Shown: positions 1 through 13,087, numbered from the stretch's first letter. The stretch is DNA of 64,000 nucleotides from Lancefieldella parvula DSM 20469 (GCF_000024225.1 NC_013203.1:1457501-1521500); one strand, 5' to 3'. Program-made: numbers and translations. Notes: generated by a model not told the origin, from the sequence alone.

Positions 1-1035
<1,035 letters not shown>

Positions 1036-1261
1036 AAAAATTAACTGACTAAAAGTCAGTACAATTTAAAGTTGAGTTGAATCCACGTCTCTAAAATCCC
1101 GCTGATCTCGGATTCGCTGAAATTATGAATTGACTTTTGAACAAACTGTTCAAATTCGAATTTCGCTTGTCTGTCTTTGCTGATCTTTCGATCGCAGTAT
1201 CCGGTTTTCAAGGTTCGCTGCGCTGCGATTTCCCATTGCGTGGTGCGCGGCGCGGGGAATA

Positions 1262-1290
1262 ACTATACGCACTTACGGCTCGTTTGTGAA
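1262..1290 (-). promoter_or_regulatory. Probable rRNA operon promoter
   Basis: On the minus strand TTCACA (1290-1285) and TATAGT (1267-1262) are separated by exactly 17 bases, a good sigma-70-type layout. They lie about 230 bases upstream of the mature 16S 5' end, and the start region just downstream is GC-rich. The distance suits an rRNA leader. No experimental support; other leader promoters are possible. Confidence 0.5.
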
Positions 1291-1645
1291 GGTGATTTTC
1301 TATCTTCTTAATTCCTCCACAATTTCTACACGATTTATAGTCTTTAGTGAATTACAACGGATATTTAATATCAAATTACTTATGTTGCCTTGAATTAATT
1401 CTTTATTTTTCATCTATATAGTGTTGTCTTATTTAAACGTTTTAATACGTGCGTACATACTGTTTCTAAAATATTATTCCAAAACATTGCTTCAGAAATA
1501 CCATTCCTGAATGGTATTTCAAAATTAATCGAATTTCTCGTTTGATCGAATTTCTCGTCAATTGATAGAACTGTATGCTAGCTTCATGCTGTAAGAAAAC
1601 AAGATCACGCTGGAATGATCTACGTAATTTAATGTTTAATAAGAC
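1291..1645. other. AT-rich intergenic region between rrn leader and phosphohexomutase gene
   Basis: No credible gene. It contains a near-perfect inverted repeat with 12-base arms at 1495-1506 and 1509-1520 and a 2-base centre, without a T-run on either side. Next to it is a tandem direct repeat, ATCGAATTTCTCGT, at 1528-1541 and 1545-1558. The inverted repeat could end transcription from the gene to the right or be a protein site upstream of the rRNA promoter; the sequence does not decide. Confidence 0.5.
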
Positions 1646-3061
1646 TTAAATTTCGTCTTTTACAATCTGGCAGGCTGCGTCGAGGAGCTGATCACGAAGC
1701 GTCTCGTTAGCAGCCTCAGAATATACGCGTACCAGAGCATCCATACGAGAAGGACGAATAAGCACCCATGAATCGTCTTTGAACTGAAGCTTAAGACCAT
1801 CTGCGTGACTTACCAAAACAGGTACTTGACCTGCAACATTTTCTGGGTTAAGACCTGGAAGGATGTTCCTGAACGCTTGAGTAGCCGCAGCGTCAAGACG
1901 CACTCCTCGCCTGCTATAACACATGCGACCCAGCTCAGCCTCATCCTCAGCAACAAGCTGTGCAAGCGATTTATGGGTGTACGCAAGCATCTCGACAACA
2001 AGCAGAGCCACAAGCAGGCCGTCTCGCTCCAAGAGGTGACTCGGAATACAGATGCCGCCGTACTCCTCTGCAGCGAGAAGAACGTCTCCCTGCTCAATCT
2101 CCGAATAAAGTCGAGCAAATCCAACGGGTACGCTCGCAGATTCCAATCCAAGATGAGCGGCTTGCCTAGAAACCGTTGCAGAACAGGTCAACGTAGAAAC
2201 AACACGACCGGTTTGCTTACGATTTTGTACAAGATGACGTGTAATGAGCGGGATAAGCTCGTGTGGACTAAGGAGACGACCGCTTTCATCTACAGCAGCA
2301 GCGCGGTCTCCGTCGCAATCAATCAAAAGTCCCAACTGCGCATGGCGGGTTACCACCATTGAAGAGCACTCGTCGGCCCATGGATCTGCTGGCTGTGGGT
2401 GGATACCACCAAAATCCCTAACAGGACCTTGATGCATTTGATGCACAACGCATCCAGCAGACGAAAGCACGTCGGCAAGCAGGTCTGTTGCCGCGCCGTA
2501 CATGGGATCAACCACCACGCTAGGGCGCAACTCCTTAATAACAGACACATTAATCTGATCAAGCAGCGCACTTTTATAAGGTGTCACGATATCTGTAGTG
2601 GTAAAAGTTCCACGCTGATCTGTTGGCTCAAGCGGCGTTGTCGATTCCACGCGCTGAAGAAAGTCACGCGAAACTGGACCACCATTAGCAGCGCGAATAA
2701 TCATGCCGCAATATTCGCAGGAAAGTTCAGTTGCAGAAATGATAAGGCCACCAGCTACATTATCGTGATGCGCGCAGGCCCAGCAAATAGATGGTGTGGG
2801 ACAAAACGTCTCGGAAACACGCACGTCTAGACCAAAGGAGGCTAGTGTTGCGGCAGCTTCAAGAGCAGACGAATCTGCCTCAAAGCGCGTGTCAAACCCA
2901 ACAAACACAATACCGCCAGGCAGCTCTTGTGACCAGACAGTACCGAGGGCCTCTGCGAGTCTAACTACATTATCCCTGGTAAAGCCTTTGTCATAGCGAG
3001 CTTGCCAGCCATCGCTGCCAAAACGGAGTATGTCAGGTCTTTTATCCAATGCGGTTGGCAT
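1646..3061 (-). CDS. Phosphohexomutase family protein (phosphoglucomutase/phosphomannomutase) with altered active-site loop
   Basis: An alpha-D-phosphohexomutase of about 471 residues, expected to interconvert hexose 6- and 1-phosphates. Seen: the N-terminal FGSDGWQAR motif, the metal loop DCDGDR (Asp247, Asp249, Asp251), the sugar loop EEYGG (about 331-335) and the C-terminal phosphate loop RPSRMD (from about 436). The catalytic phosphoserine loop, normally TASHNP, reads SATELS (109-114), so Thr111 stands where Ser is expected and the HNP part is lost. The ATG at 3061 overlaps the galU 3' end by 20 bases; the frame stays open to 3178, but that would extend deep into galU. Pairing with galU suggests glucose-1-phosphate supply for UDP-glucose. 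Activity is uncertain because of the loop. Confidence 0.8.
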   Translation of the reverse strand: MPTALDKRPDILRFGSDGWQARYDKGFTRDNVVRLAEALGTVWSQELPGGIVFVGFDTRFEADSSALEAAATLASFGLDVRVSETFCPTPSICWACAHHDNVAGGLIISATELSCEYCGMIIRAANGGPVSRDFLQRVESTTPLEPTDQRGTFTTTDIVTPYKSALLDQINVSVIKELRPSVVVDPMYGAATDLLADVLSSAGCVVHQMHQGPVRDFGGIHPQPADPWADECSSMVVTRHAQLGLLIDCDGDRAAAVDESGRLLSPHELIPLITRHLVQNRKQTGRVVSTLTCSATVSRQAAHLGLESASVPVGFARLYSEIEQGDVLLAAEEYGGICIPSHLLERDGLLVALLVVEMLAYTHKSLAQLVAEDEAELGRMCYSRRGVRLDAAATQAFRNILPGLNPENVAGQVPVLVSHADGLKLQFKDDSWVLIRPSRMDALVRVYSEAANETLRDQLLDAACQIVKDEI

Positions 3062-3935
3062 AGCTGCCGAGCGCCTCTTTAAACGCCGCTGCAGAATCCT
3101 GGTCAGAGAGTGCCATACGAGCATTAGTTGCTGCCCAAGCTGCAGGAGTACCGGTATCGCAACCCTCTTCTGGATCAATTACCAGCGCGTACATTTCTTC
3201 CTCAGCAAGCAGGCGCTCCATTGCGTCTGTCAACTGAATCTCGTTACCTGCACCAGGACCCTGAGTTGCCAGAAGCTCCATAATCTTTGGAGAGAGCAAG
3301 TAACGGCCAACAATAAACAGGTGAGAAGGTGCGTCTTCTGGACGGGGTTTCTCGACAAGTCCGGTTACCTTCCAAATAGCACCCTCACCCTCAGCATTAT
3401 CTGAAGGAGAAGAAATGCACTCGCCCGCGATAATACCGTAACGATACACTTGATCTGCGGGAACTGGGGCAACCGCAATGACGGAAGCGTTGTTATACTG
3501 CTTAGAAATCTCTGCCATTCGAATGCACATCTGACGGTCTGGAACAAAATAATCACCGAGAAGAACAAAAAATGGCTCGTCTCCTACGCCGTCTGCAGCG
3601 CAAAGCACTGCATGGCCAAGGCCACGAGGATTGTCCTGATAGGTAAAAGAAACAGGAAGCGCAGAAGCTGCATGAACTTTATCGGCAAGGTCTTGCTTTC
3701 CGCGAGAAGAAAGATCGGACTCAAACTTCTGATCTTCAGCAAAGTAGGTTTCAACCTGTGGTTTCTCACGAGAATTGATGATGATTACTTCATCGACCTC
3801 TTCTGGCTCAAGAGCCTCTTCTACTACGTACTGAATAACGGGCTTATCCAAAACAGGCAACAGCTCTTTAGGAGTTACCTTTGTCGCAGGTAAAAAACGC
3901 GTACCTAGACCTGCTGCTGGGATAATTGCCTTCAT
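3042..3935 (-). CDS. galU: UTP--glucose-1-phosphate uridylyltransferase
   Basis: Makes UDP-glucose from UTP and glucose-1-phosphate in the cytoplasm, for wall glycans and glycolipids. The 297-residue length is normal. The N-terminus has the nucleotide-binding signature AGLGTRFLPATKVTPKE, followed by KPVIQYVVEEA, the LLGDYFV metal/nucleotide segment and GLVEKP. The ATG at 3935 follows an AAAGGT ribosome site. It is followed by an overlapping phosphohexomutase gene on the same strand, so the two are probably translated from one message. A DtxR-type regulator gene lies upstream with a gap of about 120 bases. Confidence 0.96.
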   Translation of the reverse strand: MKAIIPAAGLGTRFLPATKVTPKELLPVLDKPVIQYVVEEALEPEEVDEVIIINSREKPQVETYFAEDQKFESDLSSRGKQDLADKVHAASALPVSFTYQDNPRGLGHAVLCAADGVGDEPFFVLLGDYFVPDRQMCIRMAEISKQYNNASVIAVAPVPADQVYRYGIIAGECISSPSDNAEGEGAIWKVTGLVEKPRPEDAPSHLFIVGRYLLSPKIMELLATQGPGAGNEIQLTDAMERLLAEEEMYALVIDPEEGCDTGTPAAWAATNARMALSDQDSAAAFKEALGSYANRIG

Positions 3936-4055
3936 GTGTTTACCTTTCAGTTATAAGCCCTGCTGGCTCTGCACACCTAACGTGCATTTTTAAAGATGGC
4001 GATTTTGTCGCCGATAAACTCAAATGACAAACGCTCACCTAAACGTCTAGTTAAG

Positions 4056-4484
4056 CTATTTACTTGGAATCTCAATACCGCGCTTTTCAAGGAACGTAAT
4101 AAGCTTTGCCAAAGTATCTATAGAAAGTGAATGTTCCATAAGACAAGCTTCTGCGTCTGCAGTCTCTGTGTCTACTCCCAAATCTTCCTCGAGGAAAGTG
4201 CGAAGCGCACGGTGAGCGCGCCACGTGGTACGAGCATTTGCCTCGCCTTCTTTGGTCAGCGTAACGCGACCATAACGACTCTGCTCAACCATGTCCTGCT
4301 CTTTAAGCTGAGAAAGCGCCTTATTAACGCTTGCTTTAGAAACATCAAGGCATTCAGCAATGTCAACGGAGCGGACACTCTTATCGTCATCTGGCTGCTC
4401 AAGTGCAATTCGATAAATTGCCTCGAGATAATCCTCACCGGCTTTTGTCAGTGTGTGGTCGCTTTGTACGTTATCGTTGGCCAT
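4056..4484 (-). CDS. DtxR/MntR-family metal-dependent transcriptional repressor
   Basis: A 142-residue regulator: a winged helix (about 10-75) followed by a metal-binding dimerisation domain, without the C-terminal SH3-like domain of long DtxR proteins. Likely ligands are the acidic EDYLEAIY segment near the N-terminus, the His in TWRAHRALR, and the EACLMEH block. The Cys before MEH matches the iron-type DtxR arrangement (Cys102, Glu105, His106) rather than MntR, which has Glu there, so iron sensing is slightly favoured. A strong ribosome site, CGGAGGAGAG, precedes the ATG. No transporter target is adjacent, so it probably acts elsewhere. Confidence 0.88.
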   Translation of the reverse strand: MANDNVQSDHTLTKAGEDYLEAIYRIALEQPDDDKSVRSVDIAECLDVSKASVNKALSQLKEQDMVEQSRYGRVTLTKEGEANARTTWRAHRALRTFLEEDLGVDTETADAEACLMEHSLSIDTLAKLITFLEKRGIEIPSK

Positions 4485-4592
4485 AACTCTCCTCCGATGA
4501 CTGCTTGGCAGTCTTTTTCATGCAAAATCAATTGCGCTACGCAACGAAAATACTTCTAATACTTGAATGATACCCAAAAACGAAGCTAAATT

Positions 4593-5816
4593 TTACTGGC
4601 GAGAAGAGCTGTTTGGAGATTCTGAGGACTCTTCAGAGCTTTTCTCGGTAGCTTCAGCATTTGCCTCAGCATCTGTTTGTTCATTTAAACCAGACGGATC
4701 GTTTCCTTCATCAATCACTTTCATCATCTTTGCAAGTGCTTCTTTATCTGTAATAACATACGACTGGCCATCAATTTCTGTTCCCTCAGATGGTACGTAT
4801 GCCGTATAGATATCCTTATCGGTATTCATTCCAATCATCTGAGTACCTAGGGAAATAATATCTGAGACAGACAAATCAGTAATGACCATACTTGCTGTTG
4901 AATTGACAATATTGGCAATGGCCACAGGATCTCCGGTGTTCAAAATCTGAGCAATCATGGCCTTGATGAACGTTCTTTGGTGGCGCATACGAGTGTAATC
5001 GCTATCTGCAAAAGCGTAACGAACGCGAGTGAAGAAGAGTGCTTGAGCACCGTTGAGCTTCTGAACGCCAGGATACAGCTCAACAACGTCGCTAAAGTTC
5101 TCTGTATCACGCATGTACTGCTCAACGTTTACGGTCACGCCTCCAAGAGCATCTGTAATGCCAGCAAGACCATCGAAGTTAACCTCAGCATAGTGAGCAA
5201 TATGTACGCCGCACAGTTCGTTAACAGCCTGCACCATACCATTTGCTCCGTCATAGTAGTGGACGGCATTGATCTTCATGTAGGAACCCTTCCACAAGAC
5301 ACGTGTGTCTCGTGGAATAGAAAGCATAGTCACACGCTTATGAATGGGATCAACACGCGCCAAAATAATGGAATCTGCACGATACTCGGTTTCACCAGGT
5401 CGTCCATCTGTTCCTAGAAGCAGCACATAATAGGGATCACTTGGTGCAGAAGGCTCCTGAAGCGTTTGGCGAAGCTCATTAGTGATGACCTGCGAGTTAT
5501 TAAGCTGCGCCTGAACATTTGCGTACCAAATACCTACGCCTACCACAGCAGCAACAAAAACAGCCGCAAAAACACCTAAAAGAGACCTTACCACCATCTG
5601 TTTTCTAAAAACACGTTTACGGCGCTTGTGGTAACCCTCTGCCTGCGTACGGCTAAAAGGAGAAGTGCCAGCTGAGATTTTCTGCGAAGCATTAGCCGCG
5701 ACGCTAGGTGCAGTCCCTTGTGCACTGCCAGCTGCAGTATTTTGTGCGGCATCAGCCGAGGTACCTTGTGTAGCTCCGCTGTCTAGCAATTTTGCATGCT
5801 TTGGTGTAGTTGACAC
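4593..5816 (-). CDS. LytR-CpsA-Psr (LCP) family cell-wall polymer ligase
   Basis: A 407-residue membrane-anchored LCP enzyme; the family attaches undecaprenyl-linked glycopolymers to peptidoglycan. It has a low-complexity Ala/Ser/Thr-rich cytoplasmic stretch, one membrane segment (about 77-98) and an extracellular LCP domain. Visible LCP signatures are LLGTDGRPGETEYRADSI, the MLSIPRDTRV arginine motif, and HYYDGANGM followed by VNFDGLAGITDALGGV. The C-terminal tail is rich in Glu, Ser and Asn. It starts 3 bases after the murA stop, so it is co-transcribed and probably translationally coupled with it, linking peptidoglycan precursor synthesis to wall decoration. Confidence 0.92.
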   Translation of the reverse strand: MSTTPKHAKLLDSGATQGTSADAAQNTAAGSAQGTAPSVAANASQKISAGTSPFSRTQAEGYHKRRKRVFRKQMVVRSLLGVFAAVFVAAVVGVGIWYANVQAQLNNSQVITNELRQTLQEPSAPSDPYYVLLLGTDGRPGETEYRADSIILARVDPIHKRVTMLSIPRDTRVLWKGSYMKINAVHYYDGANGMVQAVNELCGVHIAHYAEVNFDGLAGITDALGGVTVNVEQYMRDTENFSDVVELYPGVQKLNGAQALFFTRVRYAFADSDYTRMRHQRTFIKAMIAQILNTGDPVAIANIVNSTASMVITDLSVSDIISLGTQMIGMNTDKDIYTAYVPSEGTEIDGQSYVITDKEALAKMMKVIDEGNDPSGLNEQTDAEANAEATEKSSEESSESPNSSSRQ

Positions 5817-5819
5817 AAA

Positions 5820-7103
5820 CTATCCTTCGATAAAATCGTCGTCTGGAATGGTAGTGCGCTGAGCATCTGCTCCCAGCGCGACGAGTTTCTCGACAAATCC
5901 CTCGTAACCACGGTCAATGTGGTGAATATCGGAAACGATTGTTTCACCCTCAGCCACAAGACCAGCCATGACAAGAGCAGCGCCGCCACGAAGATCTGGA
6001 GACTTAACCTGTGCTCCCTCAAACCCGGAGACACCGCGAACAATAGCATGATGTCCCTCGATAGTGATATCAGCTCCCATACGGGAAAGCTCGGACGCTA
6101 GCATAAAGCGGTTCTCAAAGACATTCTCGGTAATAATACAGGTTCCCTTTGCCAGAGCAAGCAGCGTCATAGTTTGTGCCTGCATATCCGTTGGGAAGCC
6201 TGGAAACGGCAGCGTCTGAATGTCGATAGCCTTAAGATCTTGCTGGCGAGAAGCCCGTGCCCACCTATCTCCAGTCTCAACGGTAATGCCCATCTGCTCA
6301 TACTTCTTAAGCACCAGACCAAGGTGATTTGGCTCGAAGCCGTGAACGGTAATGGGCTCACCAGTAAGCGCACCGATAGCCAGGAAAGTACCAGCCTCAA
6401 TACGATCGCCAACAACTTCATGCTCAACAGGATGCAGCTCAGTTACGCCATGAATCTCAATAACAGGAGATCCAGCGCCCTGAATGTTGGCACCCATTTT
6501 ATTGAGCATGTTAGCTAGATCGACAATTTCTGGCTCACGGGCTGCGTTATCGATGACCGTTACACCCTTTGCAAAGACTGATGCCATCATCAGGTTCTCT
6601 GTTGCGCCAACAGAAGCAAAAGCAAGAGAAACAGTCTCTCCGGTTACGCCGTGAGGAGCACTTGCATGAATATTGCCGTGCTCAACCTTAAATTCGACGC
6701 CCAAAGCCTCAAGACCCAAAATGTGCATATCAATTTTACGTGCGCCGATATTACACCCGCCTGGCATCGCAACAACAGCTTTACCAAAACGTGAGATAAG
6801 GGGGCCCAAAACAGCAGTTGACGCACGCATTTGTGCAACAAGGCTGTAAGGAGTCTCCCAGCTTGTAATATCTGTGGTATCAATTTTGAGTTCGTGAAGA
6901 CCAACGACTTCAATACGAGCACCTAACGTCTTGAGTACCTTACCCATGACGTGAACGTCTGCAATATTAGGAACGTTGGTAAGTGTAGTAACACCAGGAG
7001 CCATGATGGTTGCAGCCATCAATTTGAGGGCAGAGTTTTTTGCGCCCTCTACGGTGACCTCTCCTGTGACAGAGTTGCCACCCACTACTTTTATGACGTC
7101 CAT
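5820..7103 (-). CDS. murA: UDP-N-acetylglucosamine 1-carboxyvinyltransferase
   Basis: First committed step of peptidoglycan synthesis: transfers enolpyruvate from PEP to UDP-GlcNAc in the cytoplasm. The 427 residues match the family length. The N-terminus has the [13 protein letters not shown] motif, and Cys117 in [13 protein letters not shown] is the catalytic cysteine that fosfomycin alkylates in sensitive enzymes, so this copy has the sensitive-type residue. GGAGGTTT precedes the ATG. It lies 27 bases after atpC and directly before the LCP gene; murA downstream of the ATP synthase operon is a known conserved arrangement in Gram-positives. Confidence 0.97.
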   Translation of the reverse strand: MDVIKVVGGNSVTGEVTVEGAKNSALKLMAATIMAPGVTTLTNVPNIADVHVMGKVLKTLGARIEVVGLHELKIDTTDITSWETPYSLVAQMRASTAVLGPLISRFGKAVVAMPGGCNIGARKIDMHILGLEALGVEFKVEHGNIHASAPHGVTGETVSLAFASVGATENLMMASVFAKGVTVIDNAAREPEIVDLANMLNKMGANIQGAGSPVIEIHGVTELHPVEHEVVGDRIEAGTFLAIGALTGEPITVHGFEPNHLGLVLKKYEQMGITVETGDRWARASRQQDLKAIDIQTLPFPGFPTDMQAQTMTLLALAKGTCIITENVFENRFMLASELSRMGADITIEGHHAIVRGVSGFEGAQVKSPDLRGGAALVMAGLVAEGETIVSDIHHIDRGYEGFVEKLVALGADAQRTTIPDDDFIEG

Positions 7104-7130
7104 AAACCTCCGAAAACGACAGTGTGAGAA

Positions 7131-7553
7131 TTACTCCTCAACCACTTGCTTCAGAAGTAGATTACACCAGTCTATCTTTTTTGCGTAGTAGGCACGACGA
7201 TTATCATCTTCTGGAAGAGAAAGCATCTGGTCAATGACATCGTCTCTTGTTTCGCGCACAACATCTGCATCAATGTCATCAACACGACGAGCATGATCTG
7301 CCAAGATAATGACTCCTGTTGGATCAATCTCTGCATATCCACCAGAAATCACTATCTTGGTCATAGATTCTTCTTCAGACTCTGGATGAGGCATGTGCAG
7401 TCTTACAACACCATCACCAAGCGCAATGATTTCTGGTGCGTGGCCTGGCCACACACCATACTCTCCATCTGATGAAGCAAGAATCAGACTCTCAACGGTT
7501 CCTTCGTAGAGGAGCTTATCTGGTCTGACAAACTGACAAGTCAACTCAGCCAT
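7131..7553 (-). CDS. atpC: ATP synthase epsilon subunit
   Basis: 140 residues; the F1 central-stalk subunit that couples rotation to catalysis and can inhibit ATP hydrolysis. The N-terminal beta sandwich is recognisable from MAELTCQFVRPDKLLYEG, SSDGEYGVWPGHAPEIIALG and GGYAEI. The C-terminal helices are short but present, ending in a segment with several hydrophobic residues and VVEE. AGGA lies before the ATG. It is the last gene of the atp operon, 8 bases after atpD, with murA following on the same strand. Confidence 0.95.
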   Translation of the reverse strand: MAELTCQFVRPDKLLYEGTVESLILASSDGEYGVWPGHAPEIIALGDGVVRLHMPHPESEEESMTKIVISGGYAEIDPTGVIILADHARRVDDIDADVVRETRDDVIDQMLSLPEDDNRRAYYAKKIDWCNLLLKQVVEE

Positions 7554-7561
7554 GAGAAATC

Positions 7562-9960
<2,399 letters not shown>

Positions 9961-9966
9961 TAGTAA

Positions 9967-11640
9967 TTACTCCTGCAATGAACCCTGGGTTACTGCGTCA
10001 AAAGAACCTGGTGTATCTGCATTAGCTTCTGCTTCATCCACAACCTTGTTTGGATGCTCTTCTATAAACTTAGCCTTGAAGTGCTTAATGTGATCACTCA
10101 AGCGCTCTGCCTGCTCATCAGAAATCTTTCCTGTGCGCAAAGAGTTGCGGAGCTGTGGGTGATACTCACTCATGTACTGAGCAAGGCCGTCACGGAAGAG
10201 AGCAACGTTCTCAAGATCAACGTCATCAATGAAATTCTCTTTTGCGGCGTAAATTGCGCAAATCTGGTCAACTACGTCCAGAGCTGAGTAACGTGGCTGC
10301 TTGAGAAGCTCCATCATATGAGCACCATGGTTAAGCTGGTACTGCGTAGTTGCATCCAAGTCGGATCCAAACTGCGAGAATGCCTGCTTCTCACGGTAAC
10401 TTGCAAGGTCCAGACGAAGTGTACCTGCAACCTGCTTCATAGCCTTAACCTGAGCGTCGCCACCGACGCGGGATACGGAAATACCTACGTCGACTGCTGG
10501 GCGCTGACCCTGGAAGAATAGGTTAGACTGCAGATAAATCTGGCCGTCTGTAATGGAAATGACATTTGTAGGAATGTATGCAGAGACATCGCCTTCCTGC
10601 GTCTCAATAATTGGAAGTGCTGTAAGAGAACCTGCTCCGTTTTCATCGGAGAGCTTACATGCACGCTCCAGCAAGCGTGAGTGCAGGTAGAAAATATCAC
10701 CAGGATATGCCTCACGTCCTGGTGGACGGTGAAGCGTCAGTGACATCTGACGGTATGCAACTGCCTGCTTAGAGAGGTCATCGTAAACAACAAGAACGTG
10801 TCCGCCTGGATGATCTTTGTCAGCAGGCTTGCCGTCCTTATCGTTATACATAAAGAACTCACCAATAGCAGCGCCTGCCATAGGGGCAATGTACTGCATT
10901 GGAGCAGAATCAGCTGCGGTAGCTGCAACAATGACGGTCTTATCAAGAACACCATGGCGGGAAAGAGACTCGCGGATGTTTGCAACTGTAGACGCCTTCT
11001 GACCGATGGCGACATAGATACAAATCATGTCGGTGTTCTTCTGGTTTACGATTGCGTCAATTGCGATAGCGGTCTTACCAGTCTTACGGTCACCAATGAT
11101 CAACTCACGCTGACCACGGCCGACAGGAACCATAGCGTCAATTGCAAGAAGACCAGTCTGAACTGGCTCGCAGACAGGCTGACGCTGCATAATGCCAGGA
11201 GCCTTGAACTCAATAGGACGACGATGTGTAGCGTGGATTGCACCAAGACCGTCAATAGGCTGACCCAATGGATTAACCACACGACCAAGCATGTCGTATC
11301 CAGCAGGGATGTCCATAACACGGCCAGTAGTGCGACACTCGTCGCCTTCCTTGATTTCAGAAACTTCGCCGAACAAAACAGCACCGACAGAAGTCTCATC
11401 AAGGTTCTGAGCAAGACCGAATACGCTGTGGCCAGTAACGGAGCTGGTAAACTCCAGCAACTCGCCTGCCATAGCGCTGCGTAGACCAGCAACACGAGCA
11501 ATACCGTCTGCTACCTCAGTAACAGCAGATACCTCTTGCTGGGATACGGTTGAATTGACCTTAGAAAGGCGCTCTCTAAGCTGTGCCATTACAGCATCTG
11601 AGCTTAGCGTTCCTTCCTGTATGGTGGTCTTATCAGTCAT
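9967..11640 (-). CDS. atpA: ATP synthase alpha subunit
   Basis: Non-catalytic nucleotide-binding F1 subunit of 557 residues, longer than the usual 500-515. Walker A is [11 protein letters not shown], followed by the family blocks [19 protein letters not shown] and [24 protein letters not shown], and [26 protein letters not shown]. The extra length is a C-terminal tail of roughly 40 residues rich in acid and small residues ([19 protein letters not shown]). ATG overlaps the atpH stop (TAATG). The tail is probably flexible; its role is unknown. Confidence 0.97.
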   Translation of the reverse strand: MTDKTTIQEGTLSSDAVMAQLRERLSKVNSTVSQQEVSAVTEVADGIARVAGLRSAMAGELLEFTSSVTGHSVFGLAQNLDETSVGAVLFGEVSEIKEGDECRTTGRVMDIPAGYDMLGRVVNPLGQPIDGLGAIHATHRRPIEFKAPGIMQRQPVCEPVQTGLLAIDAMVPVGRGQRELIIGDRKTGKTAIAIDAIVNQKNTDMICIYVAIGQKASTVANIRESLSRHGVLDKTVIVAATAADSAPMQYIAPMAGAAIGEFFMYNDKDGKPADKDHPGGHVLVVYDDLSKQAVAYRQMSLTLHRPPGREAYPGDIFYLHSRLLERACKLSDENGAGSLTALPIIETQEGDVSAYIPTNVISITDGQIYLQSNLFFQGQRPAVDVGISVSRVGGDAQVKAMKQVAGTLRLDLASYREKQAFSQFGSDLDATTQYQLNHGAHMMELLKQPRYSALDVVDQICAIYAAKENFIDDVDLENVALFRDGLAQYMSEYHPQLRNSLRTGKISDEQAERLSDHIKHFKAKFIEEHPNKVVDEAEANADTPGSFDAVTQGSLQE

Positions 11641-12113
11641 TACAATTCACTTTCAACGTGATCTGAAGAGAGCCTACTCTTAATGTGAGTGAGTTGTGTC
11701 TTTACCGATGCATCATAACGATGATCACGTGCCTCAACTACGATGCCGCCCAAAATCTTTGGATTAACACGCTCAATAAGATACACCTGAGTATTGAAGT
11801 TCTTCTCGAGCTTCTCGGTGACCTTTGCGCGTAACTCATCATCAAGAGGCATTGTAGTAGTTACCGTTACCGTAAGTGTCTTGTCTTCTTCTTCAAGAAG
11901 CTCCTGGAACGTAGCGGCAACATCATTGATAAGGCTGACATCCTCACTCGCCTGCATAGCACCAAGAGTCTCAAGAACTTCTGGAGAGAACTTCTTTGCG
12001 TGCTGCACCTGTACGAGGTCTGCCGTTGCACGACCCTCTGCGCGGCCAGCCTCCAGGAGCGCCCTGGTATAGCCCTCTACTTTTCTGTCTTGATCGTCTT
12101 TATTAGTGCTCAT
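11640..12113 (-). CDS. atpH: ATP synthase delta subunit
   Basis: 157 residues, at the short end for F1 delta (OSCP), which joins F1 to the peripheral stalk. The C-terminal signature is intact: [24 protein letters not shown], matching the canonical IxGGxxVxxxDxxxDxS pattern. The N-terminal helical domain ([13 protein letters not shown] onward) looks shortened relative to typical 175-180 residue proteins. It overlaps the atpF 3' end by 11 bases and the atpA start by one base. Confidence 0.93.
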   Translation of the reverse strand: MSTNKDDQDRKVEGYTRALLEAGRAEGRATADLVQVQHAKKFSPEVLETLGAMQASEDVSLINDVAATFQELLEEEDKTLTVTVTTTMPLDDELRAKVTEKLEKNFNTQVYLIERVNPKILGGIVVEARDHRYDASVKTQLTHIKSRLSSDHVESEL

Positions 12114-12714
12114 CTGGAGTACCTACTTCCGCAAGGTACTTTTCGGCAAGAGCACGCTGCTGCTCTACTGAGAGCTCGTTGCCAATAATCTTTCCGGCAA
12201 TATCGACGGCAAGATCAACAACGGAATCAGAAAGCTCGGCCATAGCGTGACGACGCTCAGACTCTACAACGCCCTTACCCTTAGTAATAATCTCAACAGC
12301 TTCTGCCTTTGCCTGCTCGATAATACGAGCACGCTCTTCTTCGCCCTCACGCTTAGCAGCAGAAACAATCTCGTTTGCTTGCTGCTTAGCTGCGTCGATA
12401 CCAGCTGCTGCGATTTCACGATCCTTGTTAGCTTCCTCGCGAGACTTTGCTGCAGCGTCCAGATCGCCTTGGATCTTCTCTTGACGCTTGTCAAGCATAC
12501 GTAGAACGGAAGGCCATACAAACTTTGCTACAACAGCAAAGATGATCAGAAACGCAATCAGAGCAGGAACAAACTCAGCGGGCTTTGGAAGAAGAATATC
12601 GGCACCACTTGCACCCTCTTCGGCAAGTGCGACTGAGGGAGCCATTGCCACAAGTAGAGCAGCAGTTGCGCCTACTGTGCTGGCCTTTCTTGCTCCCTTA
12701 CAAATCGTATTCAT
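12103..12714 (-). CDS. atpF: ATP synthase subunit b with signal-peptide-like N-terminus
   Basis: Peripheral stalk subunit, about 203 residues. The ATG at 12714 is preceded by GGAGG with a 5-base spacer, so the longer frame from 12726 is not used. Before the usual membrane helix (FVPALIAFLIIFAVVAKFVW, about 47-66) there is a signal-peptide-like stretch: basic KGARK, a hydrophobic run and PSVALAEEGASG, a plausible cleavage site after ALA. The rest is the long charged coiled coil typical of b. Ordinary b subunits lack such an N-terminal extension; signal-bearing b subunits are known in some Mollicutes (there as lipoproteins). Confidence 0.94.
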   Translation of the reverse strand: MNTICKGARKASTVGATAALLVAMAPSVALAEEGASGADILLPKPAEFVPALIAFLIIFAVVAKFVWPSVLRMLDKRQEKIQGDLDAAAKSREEANKDREIAAAGIDAAKQQANEIVSAAKREGEEERARIIEQAKAEAVEIITKGKGVVESERRHAMAELSDSVVDLAVDIAGKIIGNELSVEQQRALAEKYLAEVGTPDEH

Positions 12715-12756
12715 GCATTCCTCCAACGTAGCGATTTCGCTGTTACGTACTGTTAT

Positions 12757-12951
12757 TTACTTAACCATCAGGGTAACAACGAAGCCAATCAGGGTAAGAG
12801 CCTCGATAAATGCGCAGCCAAGAATAAAGACTGTGAAGAGACGGCCCTGAACCTCTGGCTGACGAGCCATGTTGTTAGCGGCACTCATTGCTACGGCGCT
12901 AATACAACCTGCTGCTGCGACAACGCAAATAGCATATCCAAAAATTCCCAC
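12757..12951 (-). CDS. atpE: ATP synthase subunit c
   Basis: Membrane rotor-ring subunit. The GTG at 12951 has GGAGG four bases upstream and gives a 64-residue protein; upstream in-frame codons lack a ribosome site. Two helices joined by the polar loop ARQPE are clear, and the ion-binding glutamate is in AFIEALTLIGFV. The first helix reads AAAGCISAVAMSAANN, without the usual GxGxGxG helix-packing motif. No Gln in helix 1 and no Ser after the Glu, so the sodium signature is absent and protons are the likely ion. It is short compared with the usual 70-85 residues. Confidence 0.93.
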   Translation of the reverse strand: MGIFGYAICVVAAAGCISAVAMSAANNMARQPEVQGRLFTVFILGCAFIEALTLIGFVVTLMVK

Positions 12952-13087
12952 GATTCCTCCTTTTTCGCTCGCCCCTCTCAAGGCGACCAATATTCATACC
13001 TATCATCAACTGAGCGTGGACTCAGAAGACTTCATCTTTTGTGCCGTTTGGCACGGATGTGGCAATGCCACCAACTAAGCGTTTGGC

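Noticed and set aside
10798-11484. 228-codon plus-strand frame opposite atpA
   Set aside because: Shadow of atpA codon usage; no protein-like features.
12715-12726. TTG start four codons upstream for atpF
   Set aside because: The ATG at 12714 has an ideal GGAGG spacing, which would lie inside the longer reading frame.
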